From Cytobacillus praedii (GTDB taxonomy: Bacteria; Bacillota; Bacilli; Bacillales; Cytobacillaceae), in assembly GCF_001439605.1 (NCBI RefSeq), contig NZ_LMBX01000023.1:1-64000 (forward strand): 64,000 bases of DNA. Reading direction: 5' to 3'. The notes under the pieces were generated by a model. The model was not told the origin of the DNA and searched no databases. It was given only the letters and a program-made list of their open reading frames with translations. The translations under genes were made by a program, and so were the position numbers. Positions 17,071 to 25,591 of this stretch are shown here, one piece after another; position 1 is the first letter of the stretch; each line of letters starts with the position of its first letter.

Positions 17071-18130
17071 ATTGAGCGACCCCTTCAAGCTGCTTATAAA
17101 TAGTTGATACACCTATCCACCAGTTTGGATCCTCTGCATATTTTCGGTTAATCCATTGAAAAGGGTCTGCTTCCTTTGGACGATCTTTGCTTAGATTTAC
17201 AATTGTACGTGCAGCAATTCGACTTGATTCCGAAATGTTCGTATTAAAATCCTCCCAACTATGAAATACATTAAAAGGATTATTTGCGATTTTTTCAGCA
17301 TTCACATGTTCTTTTGATACAAATCCTTGTTCCTGACCCGTAATAGCAAATAATAATAGCGGGTCAATATTAAATTCACTCGCAGCATTTATAATGGAAG
17401 AATAGTAGGGTTCTTCTGCTAAAATTGATTTCCTTCCATTCAGCCATTCTCTTAAATCCTTATCATCAACCTGTTCATATTGCAGATAGGAAGGCAAGTT
17501 ATTATGTATTCTTTGATTAGCTACTGCTTCTTTATTCTCTGCTGTTTGCCCTTTTGCATAATCACCAGGCTCTTGGACCGGACGCTCCAGAAAAATGATC
17601 ATGACAAACGTTATGGATATGATTGCAGCTGCACCAAGGAAAAGTGACCTATATTTTTGCCACATTCCTCTTTTATTTGTACTAGTGATGGATATCGGCT
17701 CGTATTCATCACTAGCAATAGGATATGTAATTTCACTTTTTGAGTAGCTATTAAGAAGAGATGCTATGTTAAATTCTGATACTTTTATATCTGTATCTGC
17801 TTTCTTATATACCCATTGCGGCAGTTCTTGTTCTATTTCCTCCCGTGTAGCCAGCCCTATGCTAGATTCAATGATATCATTAGCCGAGATAGACAGTGAA
17901 TTGGCAGACAGTTTCTTATTCATCAGTTCCATACGAATACTTCTTTTCGTTTCCTTCGAAAAGTTTGGCAAGGACTGGTCTATTATTTGATGAATTGTTT
18001 TTGCTAGTATACTCGCTTTTTCTTTGGAGCTTAACGTTTCATATTGGATGTTTAGCTGTTCCTTTATCTCTTTAATTCCATCTTCGCTGATAACTTCTAT
18101 GTTTAATAATTGTTCTTTAAATGGAGTCAA
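17069..18130 (-). CDS. Membrane protein with C-terminal glucosaminidase/lysozyme-like domain
   Basis: A 353-residue protein with a cytoplasmic N-terminal part (1-160, helical), one transmembrane segment (about 162-181) and an external domain (about 225-353). The external domain has FNIDPLLLFAITGQEQGFV and NPFNVFHSWEDFN, which resemble endo-beta-N-acetylglucosaminidase or lytic transglycosylase folds; the Glu in GQEQG is the likely catalytic acid. It probably trims peptidoglycan. Start is TTG 18130, six bases from GGGGTGG. It follows the isoprenoid synthase gene by 128 bp without an obvious terminator, so the two may form an operon. Confidence 0.7.
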   Translation of the reverse strand: MTPFKEQLLNIEVISEDGIKEIKEQLNIQYETLSSKEKASILAKTIHQIIDQSLPNFSKETKRSIRMELMNKKLSANSLSISANDIIESSIGLATREEIEQELPQWVYKKADTDIKVSEFNIASLLNSYSKSEITYPIASDEYEPISITSTNKRGMWQKYRSLFLGAAAIISITFVMIIFLERPVQEPGDYAKGQTAENKEAVANQRIHNNLPSYLQYEQVDDKDLREWLNGRKSILAEEPYYSSIINAASEFNIDPLLLFAITGQEQGFVSKEHVNAEKIANNPFNVFHSWEDFNTNISESSRIAARTIVNLSKDRPKEADPFQWINRKYAEDPNWWIGVSTIYKQLEGVAQ

Positions 18131-18258
18131 TTATTTCCACCCCAACTATTTGTTGTAAATCCATAGTACTATATTATCTAGTAAATAAGTTGAACTTTAT
18201 ATTAAATTAGTCTAAATAAGTTTAAAAATCAGCAATTATAGTCTTTGAAGGTTCTCAC

Positions 18259-20631
18259 TTAGCGATCCCGGTGTACAATATAATCCATTAAATGCTTTAA
18301 GAAAACGACCTTGCGTGGTCCACCTTGCAACGCTTCCATTGCTTGACAGTAATGTTCCCACATCGCTTTCTCGGCTCCTTCAAAACCCAGAACTGTAACA
18401 AAGGTTGAATTGTTGTTTTCAGCATCTTTCCCCGTTTGCTTTCCAAGTAAATTCAGGTCACCTTCAACATCCAGGAGATCATCCTTAATTTGGAACGCAA
18501 TCCCGGCATGGTAAGCATATTTCCTCAGTGCATCCATCTCTAGTTTACCTGCATTGGCGAGAATTGCTGGCATAATGAGAGCAGCCTCAAATCCAATCCC
18601 TGTTTTATAAAAGCACATGGTATTTAATTGTTCTAAAGTTAATTGCTTTCCTTTAGAGTTCAGATCCATCGCCTGTCCCTTACACATATCCTCTGTTATT
18701 TTGGACGAATAACGAATCATATTCAGCACTGCTTTTGAATCAAATTGTTCAAGCGATGCTTGTTCCCTTGTTGCCCTTTGTGTTAAAAAGAGTCCTGTTA
18801 ATTCCGCAATGGCAATATTATATACTTCATGAAGGGTTGGACGTCCTCTGCGGATGGATGCATTGTCCTGAGAGGGCAGATCATCGAATATTAACGAAGC
18901 TGTATGCATATACTCCAAAGATTTTAGGAGCGGCTCCATTGCCGATTGATCTATTCCATATTCATTCACCCCCATCACCCAGGTCATGATTGGCCGCAGC
19001 CGTTTTCCATCCCCTTCTAAGCTATAATTAGCAGCTTCAATTATGGTATCCTTCATTAACGGATTCTTCTCGTTTTTAGGAATAAATAAAATACGATTAA
19101 TTTGATCACGTACGATTTCAATCGTATTTAAAAAATCTTCCTTTTCGATTCCGTCATTATTCAGATTGGTTATCATATGATCTCGAAGCAGTTTATCAAA
19201 GAAATCTACATCATCTGCTTTTCGGACCATTTTTTGAATCAACCGATTAAATTCCGGATTTCCCGAAGCAAATAAGCCCATTACTTCATCGTATTTTCTC
19301 GCACCCATCCGTTCTTTAAATCTCTTCAATCCATTGATTGCCCGGTCCAGTATGACCTCTCGGGACTTTTTATCTGAATGATAAACATGATGAATCAAAT
19401 TAGAGATAACCGTCCAGTATAGTTCGAAAGGATTGATCAGATCTGTGCGCTTATCATGATATTTCATATAATAGGTATATGGTGTTACCGCCTCATCCTT
19501 CAAATCTTCAAACATATCCGCAAAATCATCTGCCAGCTGGTTGTAGATCCCATAATAAAATGTTCGATTATCAATTTCCTTATTCTCATCAGCATTAATT
19601 AATGAACGAACAATCAATCGTGAAGACGAGGACTTTAAAATAACCGGAATATACAGCTCTTCATTTGTATAATGCCCATAAGACAAGTCCCTTGCACGAT
19701 CCACTTCCTGAGAGTGATAAAAAACAAAGGCTTGCTCAAAAAAATATTGTCTTGTCTCCTCTTTCTGCTGGCTCTTCATATATTCAAAGGCATCCTTAAG
19801 CTCCCTATGAATATATCTGATTAGCTCTCTATTCTTACCAGCCCACTCACCCAATTTAGGTACTTTCCCTGTGACTAGAGAGGTACGGATCCATTCAGTA
19901 AATGCTTTCTCCTCTTTCTCAGATAAAATCTTCGCATCCAGAAGATCATCAATAAAGGGATAGGTCAGTCCATAGGAATATCCTAATCTAATCGCCCGAT
20001 CAAGTTTCTGTGCACGCGCTTTAGGCGAAACTTGACCATTCATCTCTTCAATCTCGTTCATCACCACTCCGGCGATAATTTTAATAATTTTCCGCTTAGC
20101 GTGCGTTGCATCCATTCCTTTAGGAATATTTGAGGAAATCTCTTTGAGCTTATTAATTAGCCAGATGATAGTGGATTCAATGCCTTCCTTTTGGCCTCTT
20201 CTATACAACCACGTCAGGCTATAAAGCTCATTTGTTGTTCCTGCAGAATCAGTCAGCTGCCTTTTTAAACTGTTAACAATCGTCTTTATTCTGGTCTGTG
20301 TATTAGATGAATGAAGCGATTTTCCCAAATCCCTCATAAATATATATGAGATGCTTCGATCCAAATAATTATTTAATTTACCTGTATGCTCAAGCCATTG
20401 AATATAACTTTTATATTCAAGAGAATTAGCATTCCCCTTTTTCCGAGAAAATAAGGAAAGCAACGAATGATAATGAATGTGGTTGTGCTTCCAGGATTGT
20501 ATATCCTTTGTCAGGATTGGAACATATGTCTTTTTCTTAACCTGCTCATGCAGTTTCTTAAAATAATGATTCGCTTTCTGCTCCGCTCTTCGGTAGCTAG
20601 CATTTGCATTTATTTGTATCTCCTCATTCAT
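18259..20631 (-). CDS. Large polyprenyl synthetase-family protein, probably two isoprenoid-synthase-fold domains
   Basis: The C-terminal third (about 510-790) is a clear trans-prenyltransferase: GDGKRLRP (541-548), first Asp-rich motif DDLPSQD (583-589) with RRGRP, KTGIGFEA, and second Asp-rich motif KDDLLD (716-721). The N-terminal 500 residues are not of normal length for the family and carry two further acidic motifs, DDLLD (228-232) and ADDFADMFED (367-376), suggesting a second all-helical class I isoprenoid/terpene-synthase-like domain. The product could be both a prenyl-diphosphate synthase and a terpene cyclase. No terpenoid product can be assigned. I see no signal peptide or membrane segment. 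Confidence 0.8.
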   Translation of the reverse strand: MNEEIQINANASYRRAEQKANHYFKKLHEQVKKKTYVPILTKDIQSWKHNHIHYHSLLSLFSRKKGNANSLEYKSYIQWLEHTGKLNNYLDRSISYIFMRDLGKSLHSSNTQTRIKTIVNSLKRQLTDSAGTTNELYSLTWLYRRGQKEGIESTIIWLINKLKEISSNIPKGMDATHAKRKIIKIIAGVVMNEIEEMNGQVSPKARAQKLDRAIRLGYSYGLTYPFIDDLLDAKILSEKEEKAFTEWIRTSLVTGKVPKLGEWAGKNRELIRYIHRELKDAFEYMKSQQKEETRQYFFEQAFVFYHSQEVDRARDLSYGHYTNEELYIPVILKSSSSRLIVRSLINADENKEIDNRTFYYGIYNQLADDFADMFEDLKDEAVTPYTYYMKYHDKRTDLINPFELYWTVISNLIHHVYHSDKKSREVILDRAINGLKRFKERMGARKYDEVMGLFASGNPEFNRLIQKMVRKADDVDFFDKLLRDHMITNLNNDGIEKEDFLNTIEIVRDQINRILFIPKNEKNPLMKDTIIEAANYSLEGDGKRLRPIMTWVMGVNEYGIDQSAMEPLLKSLEYMHTASLIFDDLPSQDNASIRRGRPTLHEVYNIAIAELTGLFLTQRATREQASLEQFDSKAVLNMIRYSSKITEDMCKGQAMDLNSKGKQLTLEQLNTMCFYKTGIGFEAALIMPAILANAGKLEMDALRKYAYHAGIAFQIKDDLLDVEGDLNLLGKQTGKDAENNNSTFVTVLGFEGAEKAMWEHYCQAMEALQGGPRKVVFLKHLMDYIVHRDR

Positions 20632-20768
20632 TCAATCCATTCCCTCTATTTAATGATTTCTATATATATGTATATTAATCCGTTCAAATAACTAGTAATA
20701 CTCCAAAAATAACATCTTTCTAATGGGATAGCCAAATTATATATGTTTTTACTAAAACTACAACAAAG

Positions 20769-20784
20769 ATAGGTACTCACCTAT
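20769..20784. promoter_or_regulatory. Inverted repeat upstream of alpha/beta hydrolase gene
   Basis: ATAGGT, four bases, ACCTAT, with a further GTTACCT just after; 54 bp before the start codon at 20838. A possible operator. Confidence 0.35.
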
Positions 20785-20837
20785 GTTACCTGCCATGAAT
20801 ATCTTAACCTAAAACGAATGAATGGAGGGGAATTGTG

Positions 20838-21617
20838 ATGGGATACTTTATTCCTGTAGAACCAGGTGTAAATTTATTTGTTGAAGATATTAATCAAGAA
20901 GCCGCCAAGACAATCGTGTTCATACATGGCTGGCCACTGAGCCATAAACAATTTGAATATCAGTTTAACATCCTTCCTGCATTGGGTTACCGCTGCATTG
21001 GCATCGATTGGAGGGGCTTTGGAAAATCGGATAAACCGATAAACGGATACACTTATAATAGATTGGCAGATGATATCCGAATGGTTGTTAGTACGCTGCA
21101 GCTTGACAATTTTGCACTCGTTGGCCATTCTACTGGGGGAGCAATTGCTATTCGTTATATGTCCCGTTACAACGGGTACGGAGTTTCCAAGCTTATCCTT
21201 ATAGACGCTGCAGCTCCGACTGGTTTTACAAAAGAAACAGCAAAAGACCTATTAAAGGAAACATTAAATGACCGTCCTAAAATGATGCAAGGAATAATAG
21301 ACACCTTTTTCTTTCAATATATAACAAATTCATTTTCAGACTGGTTTTTCCAGATGGGGTTAGAGGCTGCGGGCTGGTCGACTGCGGCTATTATTAAACT
21401 ATTAAGAGATGAAAAGCTGGATGCGGATCTTCCAAAAATAGATAAGCCTACTCTAATTATACACGGGATTCATGACAAAGTGATTCCGTTTGCACAAGCA
21501 CAGGAGCTCGACCAAAAAATTAGGAATTCTCAGCTTGTTCCTTTCCAATACAGCGGTCATGGTCCTTTTTGGGAAGAACGTGACAAGGTAAACCAACTAC
21601 TAACCCAATTTATATAG
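20838..21617 (+). CDS. Alpha/beta hydrolase
   Basis: A 259-residue alpha/beta-hydrolase-fold enzyme. The oxyanion motif HGWPLSH, the RGFGKSDKP motif, the nucleophile elbow GHSTGG, the late Asp in IHGIHDKVIP and the final His in SGHGPFWEE form a complete catalytic set. It resembles haloperoxidase/esterase-type hydrolases; the substrate is unknown. ATG 20838 is seven bases from GGAGGGG and was preferred to GTG 20835. It is transcribed away from the isoprenoid synthase gene and toward a second hydrolase gene. Confidence 0.9.
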   Translation: MGYFIPVEPGVNLFVEDINQEAAKTIVFIHGWPLSHKQFEYQFNILPALGYRCIGIDWRGFGKSDKPINGYTYNRLADDIRMVVSTLQLDNFALVGHSTGGAIAIRYMSRYNGYGVSKLILIDAAAPTGFTKETAKDLLKETLNDRPKMMQGIIDTFFFQYITNSFSDWFFQMGLEAAGWSTAAIIKLLRDEKLDADLPKIDKPTLIIHGIHDKVIPFAQAQELDQKIRNSQLVPFQYSGHGPFWEERDKVNQLLTQFI

Positions 21618-21672
21618 TTAAAAATCATGGAGAAGATCTTTATGATCCTCTCCTTCGTTCAGTTCCTATAAA

Positions 21673-22545
21673 CTACGATAAAAGATTTTTAATTAGCCAC
21701 GGTTTAATCAGAGGCAAAACCGCAGCGGGCTGCATTGCTTTTGTATGGTCCATGCCGACGCCTTCTACTATTTCGACATCCCATCCCAGTTGTTCCAATT
21801 CTCGTTTATTTTTTTTTATTAAACCGACTACATCAACAGATACATTTCCAAAGTTTTCACCATAAATAATGGTATCCTCTTCTCCTGCAAATGTGAGTCT
21901 AGGAATATGCAAACGATCTTGAACTTTTTTATCCTGAAACGGCAATAAATTTTTATACATCGTCACAAATTGTTTCGTCTGATCTGGGTTCATCTGTACC
22001 TGAATATTGTCCCAATCTATTTCTTCAGGAAGAATCTGTTCAGAATGATCAGCTTCAGAAAGATCTTGATTATTTAATGCCTGTTCAAAGGTTTTATTTG
22101 TGACTGTCATCATTTCTTTATACGGTCCTTCAATTGGCGGAAAGCCACCCATAATTAAACATTCTAGTCTATTCGTTCTAATAGCCAATTGTAATCCGGC
22201 CAATGCCAGCCATGAATACCCATAGTACCCAAACTTTTCAACTTTCAATTCATCAGCGATTAACAAAAAGTCTTTTACAATAGTCTCAGGTGTAAGATTA
22301 TCTTCATTTGGGTGCTCCAGCCGAAGCCCTTCATAATCAAAGAATACTACTTGGAACGTGTCTGATAAACCTTCAACAAATTTATTCCCAAGTTCAGGGT
22401 CCATCCCCCATAACTTCAACGTTTTAGCAGCTTGACCATAAACGGATTTTTTTGCTATCGGCAGCATGATTGATTTATTGTTGGAGTTCCCCGTTAAGCC
22501 AACTTCTATTTCTGAACCATCGTTTAATTTAACTATTTTATTCAA
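21673..22545 (-). CDS. Alpha/beta hydrolase-like protein
   Basis: A 290-residue protein of the alpha/beta-hydrolase superfamily. The usual nucleophile elbow reads GYSWLA (YYGYSWLALAGLQ), followed by an RLTFAGEEDTIIYG strand with an acidic residue and a late VGMDHTKAMQP with the His, so the triad seems intact. Substrate unknown. The start is probably TTG 22545, eight bases from GAGGAG; a GTG at 22554 overlaps that ribosome binding site. It is divergent from the MerR-type gene, which is a likely regulator. Confidence 0.75.
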   Translation of the reverse strand: MNKIVKLNDGSEIEVGLTGNSNNKSIMLPIAKKSVYGQAAKTLKLWGMDPELGNKFVEGLSDTFQVVFFDYEGLRLEHPNEDNLTPETIVKDFLLIADELKVEKFGYYGYSWLALAGLQLAIRTNRLECLIMGGFPPIEGPYKEMMTVTNKTFEQALNNQDLSEADHSEQILPEEIDWDNIQVQMNPDQTKQFVTMYKNLLPFQDKKVQDRLHIPRLTFAGEEDTIIYGENFGNVSVDVVGLIKKNKRELEQLGWDVEIVEGVGMDHTKAMQPAAVLPLIKPWLIKNLLS

Positions 22546-22696
22546 TACAATCACTCCTCAAGTGTTTATACTAATATCATATAACCTTTATGCAATCTTT
22601 CAGTTTTGCCGTTTTTTCTATTGTTATCTTCGTGTTTTACAGTTTTTTAGTTATCGTAGCACTTGAAGGTTTTACTTTAATCTTACGGAGGGAAAA

Positions 22697-23413
22697 ATGA
22701 AATATACACCGGCGCAAATTGCTAATCAGCTCAATGTCAGTACGACCACTCTAAGGCGGTATGAAGAACAAAATCTGATTCCGGATGTACCAAGGACACC
22801 TAGCAATCATAGATACTACCTGCCTATCCATATCCAAGCTTTCATTACAATACGTATATTATTAAAAGGATATGAGATTCCCGTTGTTTATGAGGCAATG
22901 AGAAAAATCAAAACTGGTGATATTAAGCAAGCTTTCTGGTTAATAAATAATCAGCAATACAAGATTGAAGCAGAAAAAATGCGTGTGGACGAAATACTTT
23001 TGATGATACAAAGCACGGATTTTCCTAAATATAAAAATGTGACAATGACGGATAAAATGAGCATTGGAGAAGTTGCAGAAATAGCCGGGGTTAATACATC
23101 TTCTATCAGACATTGGGAAAAGGAAGGATTAATCCACTCAGAAAGAAATAATGAAAATGGCTATCGAGTGTTCACCATTCATGAATTAAGAAAGATATTA
23201 GTCATAAGCAGCTTAAGAAAAACTATCTATTATATTGAACATATGAAAAAACTTTTAGATAACCTGGACACAAAAAATTATACACAAATCGAACAATCCT
23301 TTCAGCTTGCAAAAGAAAAATTGCACACTCAGCTAATGATTCAGTTTGAAGGGATAGCTGAATTAATGAAATATGTGAAATTAGCAAGAATGGAGCAGGC
23401 AAAGAGAGAGTGA
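22697..23413 (+). CDS. MerR-family regulator with two HTH domains
   Basis: A 238-residue protein with two MerR-type winged helices in one chain: residues 1-70 (YTPAQIANQLNVSTTTLRRY, then EEQNLIPDVPRT) and residues 121-185 (MSIGEVAEIAGVNTSSIRHW, then EKEGLIHSERN and NGYRVF), with a helical C-terminal tail. Normal MerR proteins have one HTH and dimerise; here one chain could bind both half-sites. No cysteine metal site is apparent. ATG 22697 follows GGAGGG. It is divergent from the hydrolase gene, with TCAAGTG and CACTTGA near the two starts. Confidence 0.88.
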   Translation: MKYTPAQIANQLNVSTTTLRRYEEQNLIPDVPRTPSNHRYYLPIHIQAFITIRILLKGYEIPVVYEAMRKIKTGDIKQAFWLINNQQYKIEAEKMRVDEILLMIQSTDFPKYKNVTMTDKMSIGEVAEIAGVNTSSIRHWEKEGLIHSERNNENGYRVFTIHELRKILVISSLRKTIYYIEHMKKLLDNLDTKNYTQIEQSFQLAKEKLHTQLMIQFEGIAELMKYVKLARMEQAKRE

Positions 23414-23450
23414 TTAGTCAGATTGCACGCATTATTTTTGCAAAAAACGA

Positions 23451-23545
23451 TATATTCGCCAAACTTTCGATATATTGGACGTCAACTGCGATATATTAGC
23501 CGTTATCACTAATATATTCGCCGTCCATCAAGGTTTATTCGCCGT
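23451..23545. repeat. 21-bp tandem array (ATATTnGCCGT), five copies
   Basis: The core ATATT-N-G(C/A)CGT recurs at steps of 20-21 bp (G at 23458, 23478, 23499, 23520, 23541) with unrelated sequence between. The same core forms the array at 33710-33828. It lies between convergent genes. Confidence 0.85.
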
Positions 23546-23569
23546 TAACCTTTTATATCGGACAAACAC

Positions 23570-23600
23570 AAAAAATGAACTTAGTAATAAACTAAGCTCA
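23570..23600 (-). terminator. Terminator of the zinc hydrolase gene
   Basis: On the minus strand CTTAG and CTAAG close a stem (GAGCTTAG / CTAAGTTCA) followed by six T. It lies 44 bp after the stop at 23644. Confidence 0.7.
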
Positions 23601-23643
23601 TCATTGTCACTATTATACATGATTTCTCTTACAGCTTGTCCTG

Positions 23644-24351
23644 CTACACAGTCATTTTCCAGTTGGATAATGACAACCAGTTTTCTTTTTCCTTATAGTC
23701 GGGCATTATTTTCCCGACAAGACGCCAGAAGGAACGGTCATGATTTAGATGAACCATGTGACACATTTCATGAACAACGACATAGTCAATGACCTCAGGC
23801 GGCGCCATTGCTAGCCTCCAGTTAAATGTTAATCGGAGTTCAGAGTCACAGGTTCCCCATGTAGTTTTACTATCAGAAATACGGATAGATCTTGGTTTTG
23901 TTTTGAAGTTTTTTTGATAAGATGAGATGCTCTTTTCTACTAATGCTTTACACTTCTGATAATAAAATCGTTTCAACGTTTGTCTGATTTTATCTTCATC
24001 TAGCTGCTTAACATATATTTTTAGCTTATCTTCTTCAAACACAATATGGTCATTCGAAATATTTATATCTTGGAAGATCTTTATCGAGTATGTGTTTCCT
24101 AAAAAAAGAAAGCTTTCGTTATCCTTATAGACCTTTTCCTGAGGCCCATTCAGCATTTCCTTCTTTTCTTTTACTTTTTGCCTAATAAGATCCCAATTTG
24201 CCTCTAATACCTTGATTACTTTTTCATCAGGTGTTCCCTTTGGAGCCTGGACTTCAATATTCCCATACCCATCTATCATTATTCCTATGGAGGTTCGATT
24301 TTTGTACTTTATCTCATAATGCACAGTTTTGCCTAAGTAAGTATGTGTCAT
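23644..24351 (-). CDS. YgjP/SprT-like zinc-dependent hydrolase (M48-type)
   Basis: A 235-residue YgjP-family (DUF45) protein. The zinc-binding HEMCH motif with a downstream His lies in VVHEMCHMVHLNHDRSFW (about residues 190-207), and the upstream ISDSKTTWGTCDSELRLTFN strand is family-typical. Functions in the family are poorly defined; members have been annotated both as metallopeptidases and as nucleotide hydrolases. ATG 24351 is preceded by AAAGGTGAT. It follows the DUF1456 gene by 27 bp and is likely co-transcribed. Confidence 0.88.
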   Translation of the reverse strand: MTHTYLGKTVHYEIKYKNRTSIGIMIDGYGNIEVQAPKGTPDEKVIKVLEANWDLIRQKVKEKKEMLNGPQEKVYKDNESFLFLGNTYSIKIFQDINISNDHIVFEEDKLKIYVKQLDEDKIRQTLKRFYYQKCKALVEKSISSYQKNFKTKPRSIRISDSKTTWGTCDSELRLTFNWRLAMAPPEVIDYVVVHEMCHMVHLNHDRSFWRLVGKIMPDYKEKENWLSLSNWKMTV

Positions 24352-24378
24352 CTTATCACCTTTAGATCCGTTAATACA

Positions 24379-24882
24379 TTAACCCCTGTATTGAATAGCT
24401 AGACCTTTTAAGAAGTTTCTAGCAAAATTATCTAGGCACTCTTTATAATTTTTATGTCCTTCTTTTCTTAATAATGCTCCAAGCTCTCCTTTTGTTACTC
24501 TTAATCCTGCTATAGCAAAGATATCCAGCATATCCTCAGTCGTTAATGCCAGCGCTATTTTGACTTTTTTTAATAAGATATTGTTCATATTAGGACTTCG
24601 CGTAAAAGACGGTTCCGGTTTATCAGGCTGGCCTGGTTTCGGATCTTGTTTCCCTCTCTTATAAATAATGAGCCCATTTAAAAATGCATCCAGCATACTG
24701 TTGCTGCATTTTATTTGGCTGTCGTTATCATCCTCAAATTCATCATCGACCTTAGTGAGAATTTTTACTACCTCTGGTACTGTTACCTCCATCTCACCAA
24801 GTTTAAATATTTCTGTCATTTCTTTATTTTTTATTTCTAACGCATATCTCAATCGAATTAATATATCATTATTATCCATCAT
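24379..24882 (-). CDS. DUF1456 (YehS-like) protein
   Basis: A 167-residue protein with two copies of the DUF1456 helical unit: residues 4-75 (NDILIRLRYALEIKNKEM) and 95-165 (NNILLKKVKIALALTTEDM), joined by a Pro/Lys-rich linker. Function unknown in the whole family. A strong GGAGGTC site precedes tandem ATG codons at 24882 and 24879. It is the upstream partner of the zinc hydrolase gene. Confidence 0.85.
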   Translation of the reverse strand: MMDNNDILIRLRYALEIKNKEMTEIFKLGEMEVTVPEVVKILTKVDDEFEDDNDSQIKCSNSMLDAFLNGLIIYKRGKQDPKPGQPDKPEPSFTRSPNMNNILLKKVKIALALTTEDMLDIFAIAGLRVTKGELGALLRKEGHKNYKECLDNFARNFLKGLAIQYRG

Positions 24883-24885
24883 TTG

Positions 24886-25140
24886 ACCTCCTTTTTTTAT
24901 AAATTGTGCTGTCAGCTAAGGCAATCAGCTATAGATTAGTCTATCCTATTTCTTGCTGCTGCTTCAACATCACATAAGTGATGAAAACCTTGCTACCTAA
25001 TAATACTATTAGAATCGGCTTTACGTTTAAAATGATGTTTTTTTATTTATTTACCAATTGAAATGGTAAATTACTCTATACCATATATTGGACAAACGGC
25101 AGGAGTGCTAACAACTCCCCAATTGTCTTGCACTTACAAT
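24886..25140. other. Intergenic region, nothing recognised
   Basis: AT-rich gap between the DUF1456 gene and a convergent-side terminator. I see no gene, array or clear promoter beyond short AT-rich boxes. Confidence 0.5.
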
Positions 25141-25172
25141 AAAAACCGAAACTATTTTCAGTATCGGTTTTA
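25141..25172 (-). terminator. Terminator of small membrane protein gene
   Basis: On the minus strand AAAACCGATACT pairs with AGTTTCGGTTTT around a six-base loop and is followed by TTATTG. Confidence 0.8.
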
Positions 25173-25188
25173 CTGTCCATTTATAGAT

Positions 25189-25446
25189 TTATTTTTTTGA
25201 TACTGGAATGTATTTTGTGCAATACCCACCTACAATCAATAAAATAACTGTAATAGACCAATTCAATAGCCCCATAAAATTAAACCAATAGGCTAAGAGA
25301 GTGGTGACAGGAACCAGAAAAAAACAAATAGACGTTAGTGCACTTTTGAAACCCGTGATACCAGCATTTTTTCTCTTTTGAATTACAACTAGTATGGAAA
25401 AAATAAGAGATAGTATTAGTATCATTGATAAAATAATAGGCATCAT
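25189..25446 (-). CDS. Small membrane protein, unknown function
   Basis: An 85-residue protein with three predicted membrane segments (about 3-23, 38-57 and 61-78) separated by a basic loop QKRKNAG, and a KYIPVSKK tail. I recognise no domain. Its two ATG codons (25446, 25443) follow GGGGGA. A dedicated terminator follows it, which supports it being a real gene. Confidence 0.6.
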   Translation of the reverse strand: MMPIILSMILILSLIFSILVVIQKRKNAGITGFKSALTSICFFLVPVTTLLAYWFNFMGLLNWSITVILLIVGGYCTKYIPVSKK

Positions 25447-25591
25447 TTATTTTCCCCCAGTAAACCCATCAATTTCCTCTTTAGAAATGTATACGGTTTA
25501 CAGCATATTAAGTTCCATTTCTTGCATCCACATTTATTTTTAAATATGCTACATTAAAGTATAAATCGTTAGCAAAAAAGAGGTATCCATC

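Noticed and set aside
23475-23792. 105-codon plus-strand ORF
   Set aside because: It translates the 21-bp array and then the antisense of the zinc hydrolase gene.
24886-25188. Possible tRNA or small RNA
   Set aside because: No cloverleaf or conserved RNA motif could be drawn; only the terminator of the next gene is evident.
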